From positions 470,001 to 534,000 of the forward strand of contig JARHVA010007805.1 in the NCBI GenBank assembly GCA_037957365.1: DNA of 64,000 bases. Direction: 5' to 3'. Position numbers and translations under genes: made by a program. Position 1 is the stretch's first letter. Each line of letters starts with the position of its first letter. This stretch comes from Torreya grandis (taxonomy: Eukaryota > Streptophyta > Pinopsida > Cupressales > Taxaceae). This document shows positions 22,941 through 35,639 of the stretch, piece after piece. Under the pieces are notes generated by a model that worked only from the letters and a program-made list of their open reading frames with translations, searched no databases and had not been told where the DNA came from.

Positions 22941-22989
22941 AATGATGGTCATGATGGACTCATATAAGAATTAGAAAGTTAGAGGTTTG

Positions 22990-24360
22990 ATATCTATAAG
23001 GGGAGATTTAGCAAGTTGATCTATAATAACTTGTCCATTTATGGACTTCTAGTTGACATATTCTATCTCAAACACACTCAAAAGTATGATCCATTTATCC
23101 ATGCATCCTTGTAAATCTATCTTAGATAGTAGATACTTGAGCAGATCTACTTTGGAAATAACTATGGTCTTGTTGTTTAACATGTAATGTCATAACTTTT
23201 AGGCTACAAAGACCATAGCTAAATAACATTTTTAAATGGGATATAATTGTGTTCATATGCAATAAGTGTATAGGTTAAAAAGTACATGGCATGCTCCTTT
23301 CCATTATCATCATGCTAAGCTAGAAGTTATCCCAAGGCTTTTTTGGTTGTAGATAGATACATTAGAAATGTATTTCTTGTCATAAGTAGTAAAAAAATAG
23401 GTGTATTTGTAAGATAGTCCTTTAGGTTCTAAAAATATTTTTAGCATTCTTCATCCTAATGAATTATGACACCCTTATTTAGTAGGTGTGTAAATGGATT
23501 GGATTTTTCAAAATAGATTGAATCTTGCCCTAAAAACTATGGAGTTGCTTCAAATTACAAGGTAGTGGCATCTCAATAATGGATTGTACTTTAGTAGGAT
23601 CAACTTCAATGCCTCATCAAGAGATGACGAAGCCTAATAATTTGAATTAAGTGACACCAAAAATGCACTTTTTAGAATTGAGTCTAACTTTATATTCATG
23701 TAGTCTCTCAAATATTCATCATAGTGTGGTTAGATGATCAACATAGTTATTTAATTTACCTAATATGTTATCAACAATATCATGCATCATATCATGAAAT
23801 ATGAATATCATAGCTCTTTTTTATGTGGCCCCAACATTATTGAGACCAATGGCATAACCTTATAACAAAATGTTCCCCATGGAGTGGTAAATGTTGTTTT
23901 ATGTTATGCCTCTAGCACAATCTAGATCTAGTTGTATTCTTAAAATTAATCCATATGTGAAAGCATTTCATACCCCACTATGGAGACAAATATCATGTCA
24001 AAAAATAAAAGTCATCCTTGGGGTAGTGTTTGTTTATATCTTAGAAATCAGTGTAGATTCTAATTCCCTATAGCTTCTTACTAATCAACATAATATTTGA
24101 GATCCACTCTGAGTAGTCGATCAGTCTAATCCATATCACTTCTAAGAGTTTTTCCATCTCTTCTTTACTAATACAACAATATGAAAATGCATATTGTGTA
24201 ATTTATGTTTCATAGGTTTGGCATCAAGATGTAAAATAAGGTGGTGTATAACTAAAGTGGTATCCAAACCTAACATCGTTAAATAGGCCCAAGAAAAGAT
24301 GTCAACAAATTCCCTCAAAAGGGATGTAAAGATTTCACATTCCTCCTTAGTGAGGGGCAT
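22990..24360 (-). pseudogene. Gypsy reverse transcriptase and RNase H (decayed)
   Basis: Starts with LTKEECEIFTSLLREFVDIF and SWAYLTMLGLDTTLVIHHL at 24357-24142, the standard segment before the RT fingers. Then DYSEWISNI, INKHYPKDDF, WGTFCYKVMPL (usual 'GTFCYKVMPFGL'), FHDMMHDIVDNILGK where the Y-x-DD box should be (second Asp lost), and EYKVRLNSKKCIFGVT plus GIEVDPTKVQSIIEMP, the thumb region. RNase H follows with DDNGKEHAMYFLTYTL, AYEHNYIPFKNV and INGQVIIDQLAKSP (usual 'xxGQVIADFLA') ending near 22990. Domain order and spacing are normal; stops and the lost catalytic Asp show it is dead. Confidence 0.92.
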
Positions 24361-24399
24361 GCCTAATTTGATCTATTTTTGGTCATCTAGAGTTCTAAT

Positions 24400-26300
24400 G
24401 TTGACTTCCATATTGTCTTCTATAAGGAGAGTCAAACCATCCTCCAAAATGGTGGGAAATGAATTAAATTAGCCTATAACTATAAAGTCCTCTGTTTATA
24501 CTGATTCTTCAAGTTCTCCTAGACAAGATGAATTAGAATCTCCCAATCGCATGCATGACCATGTGACAAATACTATTAGAAATTATGGAGTAATTTAATC
24601 AGAGACATGTTATTCTTTAGAATTTAACTTGGACCCATAGGCAAGTTCATCATTGGTAGTATCTAAGCTATGTTTGAGGAAATATGAACACCCCCATCTA
24701 ATGGTGCCTAAAATAGGTTTTCACTAGAAGATTATCCTTTTTATTTACCTTTACCATGGTCCAAAATCACCTCAAATAGGTTTTCACTTTGAGACCTCAA
24801 TGTTTTATTAATTTGTTTGTGACTAAGGGTGTTACCCACTCTCAAAAATAGGTTACAAGATCTAGTTTGATTGAGAACCCTTATTTATGGTCTCCCAATG
24901 GAACATTGTCTCTTATGCCTAGTAAATCACTAAAGGCCTCATCATTCTAAAACTCATCTACATGCACTATGGATTCTTGTTGGTCCCAGGCTATTAGTTG
25001 AGCATGATATAGAAGAAGTAGATTATTGTGAATAATTAGGGTAAGGGTAAAAATGGCATGTGTGTCAAACATATTAGTATTGGCAAGGTCTTTAAAAAAA
25101 TTATGATAAAATTCTAATTTACTATAAACATCATCATCACTACTAGTTGGTGTTAGAACATGAATAAGATATGTGGGATCACCCTTAGGTGGTTTAAATC
25201 CATGACTATAGGTTCCTTTATATCAAGTTATAGAAATTGACTCAAAAGTACACTATTGATTTGGCCTGAGGCCTCCTTCATAGGCTTGGTTTTATGTGAT
25301 CCTATTAGGATTGGTGCATTTTTAATTTTTATAAGAATCAGCCATTCTGGCATTGTATAAATAGGCTTCATCATTGGCTAGTGAGTCCTCTTCATGGCCA
25401 ATGGCTAGTGTGAAAATGATAAGTGGTAGACTATAAAGTTTGCATTTTCCTTTTTATTGTAATTCCATATAAGGTGGCTTAGATTTAGGTCTTGCATAGG
25501 ACTTGGGGTTTCGTGGAAGCTTGGCAATGTGAAATGTGCCATGAGTCAGATACTCTTTTGGGTTGTTGGCCAAGATAGTAAAATGATTAAATAGTTTAGG
25601 AGGTGGAATATAGGAAGATGAATTAAGGATATTTGGGTCTATGCAATTAGCCTCTAGAAATTTTACAATAATTTATTTTCCTTGGTCCTTTTTAGGAACT
25701 AGATATAGGCCAAAGTGGTAATTATAGCTTTCATACTTAGCATCCAAATTTTTAAAATGTTCATAGGGCTGAAAATCTCCATTGATGGTGAAATTCATAC
25801 TTGAGGAAGAGAACTTGAGACACTGGTGCAATGTTCAAGGGATTGCACAAATTACATATATCCATAGGTCTAGGTATAACACATGGAAAAGTGTATTGTG
25901 GGTCAAGGGCCCAATGATCATCGATAAGCTTATGATGCCTTATAATTCTCATTCGTCATTAGCATAAGCCTTGATAGTGATTATTTATAACTAGATATCA
26001 GTTCTTGTATATTCAATATGCTTAATGAGCTTTAAAGACAATATTCAAGCTTGATCCATTATTTATGAGGACATGCTTCACTTTGTGCCACATAATGATA
26101 ACTTCAATGTATAATGGATTGTTATGGAGAGGTCCAAGGGATGAAATATCAATTTGGTCAAAGGTCAACTATTGGCCTGAGGATAAATTTCTAACCAAAG
26201 ATTGGAAATTATCTGGGCTTATGTCATTGGGAACTTCAAATGTTGGCTAAGGAAATCTATTAAGATGTTTTTGTGGATAGAAGATATATGCAACAAATCC
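24400..26300 (-). pseudogene. Gypsy protease/linker region (decayed)
   Basis: Lies between gag and RT in the minus element. Just before the RT the strand reads FPTILEDGLTLLIEDNMEVN and IRTLDDQK, resembling the acidic linker before Tat-like RTs. Further upstream only scattered frames survive (for example HHKLIDDHWALDPQYTF near 25930). I could not find a convincing D-[ST]-G protease motif. Confidence 0.5.
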
Positions 26301-26399
26301 AAAATGGAGATTTGTGCAAGTGTCTTTCAAGGTTGTTCCATAATATTGAACATCATTTCCTTCACATCAATATATGGCTTGTTCCTAGCTAGGATGGTG

Positions 26400-29300
26400 G
26401 GTTGGATCAGTTTAATGGCATGTGGCTATCATTAGGGAATGGTAATATTTAATCATCATGTTATTATTACACAATCTGTATTTGATATAAGGTTATTGTT
26501 GCTAGGAAATGATGGTGGAAGGGGGTGAGATAGGATAAGTCTTGGTTATTATGCACTTGTTTATGGTTATATAGTAATGAAAAATTATATGTATAAGGTC
26601 TCAAAATAGTAATCTCTACTTACTAGTGCACATGTATACACTCCCAAGTCAAGGAAGGATCATTGACATAAATGGATCGGTCATAATAGTTTAACAACTA
26701 CATATTTTATTAGTAGTTGATCTTGAATTAATGGTGATGGCTGAAATGTGACCTCTTGTAATATGACCTAAAAATTTATTATAGTCATGTGCAAATATGT
26801 GATAAGTTTATTGGGTATTGGAATCATTTTCCATTCATTCCTTTCATTTGGTTTATGTTTTTGTTATTGGTATTGGTATTTTTTTATTGTCATGGTTGTT
26901 AATACTATTATTGCTATTATTCTAGCCTTTACTGTTATTGTTATTGGTTGTTATTATTATGTTATAGAAAAGGGTTTTAGTAGATATGCAAGTTCTAATT
27001 GGATGTAAATTATTTATTATACAATTTAATATCCTCATTTTCTAACATATTTTTAATGAGGTGATTGATTTCTACACAATGACATAGATTATGCCTATGA
27101 ACATGGTGGTATTCACAGAACTCATTCTCTTGATACTAGTTTGGATATAGAATACCCTCAGGATAGTGTTTAAAAAATAGATTATTTACCATATTAGTTG
27201 TGGATAGTTTAAAAAACATGAATTAAATAGGATCTCCAATATCACTAAAAATTTTATGAGTAGTCACATTTATTCTTGGAGGAGGGGTTTGAAAAGGTAA
27301 TGGTTGTTGTGTTTGTTGAGCTAGTCTAGATTATTACAAATGTTGCATTTACTAAATGACATGCTAATGAGAAGTACATTGCATGTGTAGCATGAGTTGA
27401 GAAGATCGTCTTTACACCATTTGGACATGACATGGCTCAGTTACTCCATTTCCAATAACATTCTTGTTGCAATTAAATTTCTTGTATTTTTCATAATTAC
27501 TGGCCTAGGTTGGTGCCAACACTTGCACTTGTACTTGGATTTGATTTTGATTTTAGCTTATTCCTTGGTTTTGGTTTTAATTTTAGTTCAATGAGGTTAA
27601 TTTGATGATACCTTTAATAATAAGTGCATTTTTAATTGTCAAACCTTTGTTGATGATCTCCTTAAAGGTATGTGCACACTATAACTCTAGATGATAAGAT
27701 ATCTCATTGTGAATTTTTTTGGTAAACACAACAGCCAATTATTTATTTAGTAAGCTATGGGTGAAATAGATATAAATTTCTCTCCATCTCTATAGATATT
27801 TTTCAAATCTTTCACCAACTTTATGTTTGTATTGAATCAAATTTACCAATGAAATATCATGTTTGGGATTGTAGGAGAAATGTTGCACAAATTTGTTTAA
27901 AGGTCATCAAAATTAGATACTAATTTTTTTTGTAATTTTAGGAACCATTATAAAGCCTATCCTACTAGACTCTAGGGAAATAAAAGGAGTAAATAAATTT
28001 CACTATAATCCACTAGCTGACAAGCAAGAAATAATTCTTCTAAATGGGCCTTAAGATATCTTTTACCCTTGTATTTATCAAATTTTGGTGCTTTTTACCT
28101 TCAAGGAAATGGTATTTGTATATAATTCATGTTGAATGGGTAATAACACATGTCATCTAGCTTGAACTTCTTGGTTTTTTCCCTTCTTGAATGGCAGTAA
28201 TTTCATCTTTCATTTGATTCAATTCTTGTGCCAAAAAACTAGATGAAACATTGGCCTAAGATGGAGGTTAGGTAGTCAAAGGTAGATTACCTTGACCATG
28301 GTATAATGGAGGCATGGTTTGTTGTGTAATTTTGGTCTGATTATGAAACCAACTAGGAATGCATCCTTATATTGAGATGAGATTGTTGTAATTGCATAGA
28401 TTGTTGTGTGATATTTTAGTTTAGATTCAATATATAGGCCTAGTTTTGATGGAGTTACGGATATAATAGAATGATATGTCTTGGAGTAAATTAATTCTCC
28501 TACTGAGGTTGATTACATACTTGCTACCAACTATTCAAACCTATATGAATAAGGGTAACTTGTTATGAACCAAGGCCTTATCACTAGATTTGTGGCATGT
28601 TCAAAATGAAAGGTAATTATTTCCTAATTGGTACTTGTGGCATAGTAGAACCCCTTTGTTACATTAAAATTAATTGTGCATTAAAAAATTTTGGGATATT
28701 TGTCATTTGTCTTTGACAATTAGACATACATTGATGATTAGACAATGTTTATGATTATGAAGGCATGTTAGTTTGCGACTATTGAGGTATACTTGTCACT
28801 ACCTGACAAGGAAGAACATCGGTTACCCCTTGTTGAGGTTGAAAAATGTCTTTCCTCTATTGTGTTGGTATACTATACTATGCCTATTTTTTATAATGTT
28901 AGTCATCACCTATTAAGTTAGAGTAGCATTCATCAAATTTTGTTAAGGCAAGGTACTAGTCAGTACCTGATTACTTAATCTTTGTGGTTATGTGCTTGAA
29001 GAATTAACTAGTTGAGGATTAAAGGTAACTTGTTGTCATTAGGATATGAATTTTTCCCCCTATTATTTCAAACCACTCATGATATTAACTAAAATCACCT
29101 ATTGTGGGATATTTTTTGGTGTATTTATAGCACTTTGGATTGGATTGGAAGACACTTGCATGTTATCGACTATATTTGGCACATTATTCTACATAAAATT
29201 AGTAGACACTTATTTAATATCTGGGATATTGAACATGTCACTATTAATGTGCTTTGTGTAAATGGGTCTATACTCAAATTATCTTGACCTATCAACTTGA

Positions 29301-29891
29301 TCAATATTCCTTTTTAGGGATATAATTCTATGATAGGAGCATTTTTCATGGTCATATGATTAAAATTATGTGCTAGATTCAAACAAGTTTGATATATTAT
29401 ATGCAATTGTATAAAGTTATCCTCCATGAGGCCCTTTGTTGTGATAATCATACTAGGATTTTGATACAACATCGACATGAAATTTTTAGGATTACTAGTA
29501 TAGGTATGTTGAAGGGCATTTTACCTAGACTAGGTATATTTTCATGGGGGAAGTATGATGGAAACTTTACCCCTACCTCTATGGATCTAACTAAAACTTC
29601 ATCCTTATTTTACATCAAGTATCGATCAAAGAAATAAATATCATATGTAGATGGCATAATAACATAATGCAATTATTGTTGAACTTGTTCTACAACCAAT
29701 AATACACTAGTAAGGCACTATGTGGTTTGATCTTGGTCTTGCTCTGAGTATAGAGGCATGTTAACCAAATAGTGGGATAATGGATCTTGGTTTTGTTCCT
29801 TAGATTGAGTATTGTAAGGAGGATAAGGATCTATCTCAAAAACTACATCATCACCATAGGGGTCTTGAAAAAATTCATCTTATGTGACCAT
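26400..29891 (-). pseudogene. Gypsy gag (decayed)
   Basis: The N-terminus starts at an ATG at 29891 and reads M-V-T-stop, then DEFFQDPYGDDVVFEIDPYP, almost the same as in the plus element at 49332. The capsid part lies near 27960-27600: HFSYNPKHDISLVNLIQYKH, ERFEKYL-stop-RWREIYIYF and EISYHLEL followed by HTFKEIINKGLTIKNALI, matching Retrotrans_gag ('LxxxxQxxxExFxxYxxRWRE'). Near 27110 FCEYHHVHRHNLCHCVEINH resembles the Cys/His nucleic-acid-binding segment of Tat-like Gag. Gag would form the particle around the RNA. Many stops and no single long frame. Confidence 0.82.
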
Positions 29892-31368
29892 ATTATCATA
29901 ACCTGGATTATACATAGCTCCACTATTAGTGTATCAACACATATCCAAATAAATTATGAATGTTTCATGAAAAATGCCTAAATTTCTATAAACTCTTAAA
30001 AATAATGTCTAAAAGACAAATGGTCCAAACTTGGTCTAGCTTGGTTTAAGTATTGGAGTTGTATCTCCAAAAATGTTAGTTTTAAAACATGGTCTAAAAT
30101 AATATAATTTCAAATTTCTTACATAAAAATTTAAATTGGATGAAATAAAACCAAAATTCCAAACTTAGGTGCAGTTTCTCAAATGATTCTAAACTAGGTC
30201 TAAAAAATAAAAGTTTCTAGGTATTTTGGAAAATAAGGCATAAAATCTAGGCTCAAAATAGGTATTACTAGGCCTTTTGGAAAAGGCACAAAAGTTATAC
30301 TTTAAAAAAAAATAAGTTCTAAAAGTTAAGAGATTTAATCTAATAAATTTGAAACATTTTGACATAAAATAGGCATTTGGATTTAGACAGACACTTGATC
30401 ATTTGGCAAAAGGCATGAAACTCTAGGCATATGGAAGATAGACCACTTCCCCAAATCTGGGTATAAAAATAGTTTTCAAATTGAAGGAAGAAATTAACCT
30501 AAGTTACATAACCCAAAAGTGAAAGATAGATGTCTAGGACAAAATTACACAAGGCAAAGGTAGAAATCAATTAATGTTTGGATTTGAACTTGTCAAGGAT
30601 AATTTAAAACTTAACTTTGAAAACTAGGCTTCTTTAAAATATACAGCAAGTTATACAAGAATGAAAAACATGAAAATACTAGGCATAGATCCAAAAATGC
30701 ACACATGGTATTGGTCTTAAAATTAGAATTTTGGACACAAGGCAACAAGTCTTTGAAATGAGTTGAGCAGCATAATAAATTTATCATGATCTAAAGGTAT
30801 GAATTTTTTTATTTCAAATAATTTTAAGGCATGAATATTGGAATGAATTTGGGTAGCATAATGATTTCCATTTCAATCAAGTGACACACACAAATAAAGT
30901 TTGACAAAAATACTACGGCAAAGGTGTGATGTCAAATCGATAGCATAATGTCTCTTTAAACATAGGAGTGATGTGTAAACAAGACCCATTTTATACATGG
31001 TATGATAAATAAATAGTTTTGACTCAAGACCATGCAAGTAAAAAGGATAAAATGACAAAAACATTTAAGTGTAATGTCTTAAATCCTAAAACTGACAAGG
31101 TTATATAGTGTTATCAAATTCTATCTATATAATTTTTCTTGAGAGTATTTTTTATTGTTAATCCAAAAAGTAAATGCTCATAAAAATTAGGTTTTTTAAT
31201 CCCCCTCTTCTCTCAATATTTTTGAGTATGACATGGAACTTTGGGCTACTTGCCCTACATCAATAATATGCCTATGATAAGTGGGGTTATCTAAACTATC
31301 AATTTTTATTCATTTATAAATGATCCCATATGTGTAGCAAACATTAAGGCATAATCATGTCATAGTTG

Positions 31369-31370
<2 letters not shown>
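29892..31370 (-). other. 5' leader of the minus gypsy element
   Basis: Non-coding sequence between the microsatellite at 31370 and the gag ATG. Reverse-complemented it follows the plus element at 47850-49331 block by block (for example ATATGGAAGATAGACCACTT at 30430 versus AGTGGTCTATCTTCCATATG at 48780; TTGTCAGTTTTAGGATTTA at 31085 versus 48095). It also contains the short (CA)4 counterpart of the long (TG)n at 48283. Confidence 0.88.
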
Positions 31371-31929
<559 letters not shown>

Positions 31930-32960
31930 TTGTTTGAGAGATATAGAACACTTATAGGTAAAATAAAGGCAAATTTGGGTACCCATTATCTCCTTATAGC
32001 TTCACCTCAAATTTCATGATCTAACTCTCATTGTAAATAAATATCAAAAGTGAAAATGGCATATAATTTGCATCTTCCACAACATTATGGACACCCATTA
32101 GATGGTATTATTAGCACACTTACATGAACAATACTTCATATGGTTTATAGGACTTCATAAACACAAACAATGTTTTCATCCACTTTGGTAATTTCTCAAA
32201 CATCAAATCTTAATCCCACTAGGTCTATTATTGAAGCTCTTCTCTAATTTATTCAAACTTTAGAAGCTAAATTTATAACTATCAAGCAAAATTATTTTAA
32301 GACTACAAATTTTATTGATCCAAAAAAAGTATTGCATAATCTTATTGCACTTTATATATATTTTTGCCCTTTTTTAGTTGAGGTTTAGTGCCCAATCTCA
32401 CATTTTATAATGGAAAAGGGTGACTTGAATAACATCTCTAATATTTCTATGTAACATGCCTTGATTATGCTTCTAATGATAAACCTTTAATAAAATCATT
32501 TCTAAGAATCCTAAAGGACTATTATTTGAGATGGCTCTATTATCTACTAGTAAGATTAGTTAAAGAATTCAATTTTCTAGTTGATCAGATTCTAGGACAT
32601 TTCTCCATCAACACCACTAAAAATATGTCATATGCATAAATTTCCAAGATCAATCAAGGAAGCATTGAGCCTATAAATAAATATGTTTTTAGGTACAATA
32701 AAATGTTGTACAAATGACAAATCCAATGGAAGATAAATATATTTAATACATGTTTAAGAAAAGTTTTAATGTCCCACTACATAAGTATATTATATTCAAG
32801 AAGTTTAAATTTTTTGATGACTTATGTCATATTTCCTGAGATAGATAAATGATTATTGCATTGAATAGGCTTAAGTATGTAGTAAACACTAAATACATAT
32901 ACTAAAAAATTTCATATCAAACCAAGCTATAAGTTTTTTTGTGAACAACATTCACCATTT
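31930..32960 (+). pseudogene. Gypsy-like gag fragment (decayed)
   Basis: One plus-strand frame reads LPQHYGHPLDGIISTLT at 32073, SIIEALL-stop-FIQTLEAKFIT at 32230, then NFIDPKKVLHNLI, with stops but few indels to about 32500. Later IEPINKYVFRYNKMLYK and NTCLRKVLMSHYISILYSRS near 32660-32800 have the spacing of the gag 'FxxxYxxRWRxL ... FINTLxxxFYxxLIGSxxxxFxDLV' region. The first part recurs at 37855-38000. Identification as Tat-like gag is by pattern only. Confidence 0.42.
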
Positions 32961-33499
32961 TTAAAATTTCAAATGAGGACCCTCTTTGAGATTAAATTCC
33001 ATGTTCAAGTCTTATTGTGAAATGAATCAGTGTAAGTGTAATTTGGAATTCATTATCTTTAGTCTAAGTTTTTTATTTAGAATGAAATCTTGATCTGATT
33101 ATCTAAAATGATTGAGTGTTCCCATAGATACTCTAGTAATTTGATTAATACATGAGTCTAAAGGTTGAAATGGACATGTGTATTAAAGTTATTTTATGCA
33201 ATTGTTTATATTTTAGTGTTATGACATTAATCAAATTCATATTTTGGATTTATGGACTAATTGAGATAACTCTATTTTTTCCCAAGATTATTTATTCTTC
33301 TTAGTATTATTATGTATTTCTAGAGCAACCTTGCCAAAGCTTATTTGATCCACCTCAGAAGTATCCCCTATAGTATGAGTGAATTTTCATACTTAGTTAT
33401 TTTTCCAAAGTTTCCTTGCATAAAATATCATCGCACATCTATTTGAATTTAGATAAAAAGCCAAATATAAGAATAGTTAGGTCCCTATAGTTTAAATTC

Positions 33500-34350
33500 A
33501 AATGGCCAAGGAAAGGTCTCTGCAAGACCCCAATCTTTGAGATTATTCCATATGTCATCACCTAGCATTTTCATGAAGGATTTTCAAAAACAAGTATTTT
33601 TTTCAACAAGTATCTAATTTCATGGATTTGAGAAACATGTCTTCATATCACTTATTTATTGCTTATGAGGAAATTCTTTTAGGTCTTTTTCACATGAGCA
33701 ATAAAATAATTGGGATTGTGACAAAAGTTCTCATACCATTTACTCATGTTGATCGATGAAAATAGCTAAGGAAAGGGCTCTGTGAGACCCTGAGCTCCAA
33801 GATTATTCCACATGTTAGCAGACAACTTCTTCATAAAGGATTTTTGAAACTATTAAGGTTTTTATTTGACACATATTCAAGTTCAAAAGATTGAGATGCA
33901 TGTCTTCATCTCAATTCTCCATTACTTATGAGGCATGCTTCTAGGTCTTTTTTACCTAAGTACTCAAGCAATTGGGATACTAACATATGTCCTTATCCTA
34001 ATTATTTACTTTTATCAACTTAAATAGCTAAGGAAAATACTCCATGAGACCTGAAGATCTGATATCTTTCCATGTTTTGGCACCCAACTTCATCACAAAG
34101 GATTTTTGAAATGATTAAGTATTTTTATTTGATAAGTATTTTTGTTCATGTGATTAAGATGTGCATCTTCATACTTCTTCTCCATGGCTTATGAGGTAAA
34201 GGTTCTAAGTCCTTATCACCTGAGCACTTGAGTAATTAAGAATATGCCACATGTCCTCATCCTAATTACTCACTTATATCAACTCAAACAACTAAGGCAA
34301 AAACTCTGTGAGCATCCAAATTAACAAGATAATTCCACGTCTTTATCTCA
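33500..34350. repeat. 262-bp tandem array, three copies plus a partial fourth
   Basis: The landmark AATAGCTAAGGAAAGGGCTC and variants begin at 33501, 33761, 34023 and 34287 (spacing 260, 262 and 264 bp). Each unit then has GAGACC, GATTATTCCACATGT, TTCATAAAGGATTTTTGAAA, GCATGTCTTCAT, CTTATGAGG and TAATTGGGA in the same order. Weaker relatives of the GATTATTCCACATG segment continue to about 34600. Confidence 0.9.
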
Positions 34351-35639
34351 TTCCTCTAGAGAAAAATAGTGAAGTGGCCAAGTCCTTATAGGTCAAACTC
34401 CAATGGATAGACCCCAAGATCTAAGATTTTTCCATGTGGTATCATCTTATTTACTCATATCCTAAATATAGAGAAAAGGATAAAATTAAGCATGTAAGCC
34501 CCTAGATTAACAAGATTTTACCACATGTAGACATATCACTTATCCATGACTAAATTCCCAAGGTGAATTCTCAAATTTTAGTGATTAAGTGGATGCACGA
34601 GATCAATCTAGTGTCTTTATCTCACTAAATTATGATTAAAAGAATAATAACATAATAAATAAAGTCAATTCGAAGTAAATTAGAGTAAAAAAAGTGTAAA
34701 ACTAAGAGTAAATAAGACTTGAGAAATAAATCAAGGCATGGATGCATGAAGAATAGACTCATGGAAAGATAGATAACTTAGTGAGGTGATGAAGAAGATG
34801 GAATCATTGACATTGTGCCATGTGTTTCCCTCATGATAAAATAGATCTAAGACATAAAAATTGGTACCAAAAGCATGATAAATATATATCATTAATTTTG
34901 AATATGACTTGACATATAGATCAATTTTAGTCCATAGACTAAAGGTAAGGTCCACATAGCCCCTGATTGAGTGGAAAATTGTTAAGCATCACAATCCCAA
35001 GGAGATTAACTTGGACACTTATTTTGACTTTAGCACATTAGTGAAAGCTAAAAAGGTGGCCCAAAAATTAGTATAGAAATGCATTTATCATTTTTCAAAT
35101 GACTTAGTAGTCAAAGACATTAGCCAAGCACCATGTGGCCTATCCCTCAGTCATTCATAGTTTCATAGAGGCAAAAGAGGCATGTGCTCTCTATACTTCT
35201 TGCACATAATATCTATGGAAAATATACTCCTCCATGAGACTTTTTAAACTTTTAGAGGTTCAACCTCATTGACTAATCATTGTAATCTTAGTGGATCATA
35301 CCAAAATTATTAAGATGTAGTCCATTTCAGACCTCTCCTCAATGCTCCTTAGTGGGCCATGTAATTCTCTTTTGTTTTATCTATTATGGAATGAGGAATC
35401 TCCTAACATAATTTTGTTTTACCATTTCAGGCCATGATGGCCAAGAGTGGGATCCCATTCCTCTTGAAGGAAAGACCAATCTCTCCCTTCTATATATACT
35501 TCTACCTAGTGTTTTATAAGGGTTGACTCTATTTTCAAATAAACATTATTGGAATATTGAAAAATTGATTTTCTTTGTAAATGTGTCTATTTGCCTTGAA
35601 GTATTCCACTTTATTTTTTCTTTGATGGATTAATTCTAA
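34351..35639. other. Non-coding; possible LTR-like promoter stretch
   Basis: No gene seen. At 35497-35510 CTTCTATATATACTTC is followed 35 bp later by TTATAAGGGT and by AATAAAC near 35540, a spacing reminiscent of an LTR (TATA box, then poly-A signal). No second copy was found in the window, so this stays a suggestion. Confidence 0.25.

Noticed and set aside
26787..27008. 73-codon hydrophobic plus-strand frame
   Set aside because: It lies opposite the minus-strand gag and comes from imperfect TTA/TTG triplet repeats (26860-26965).
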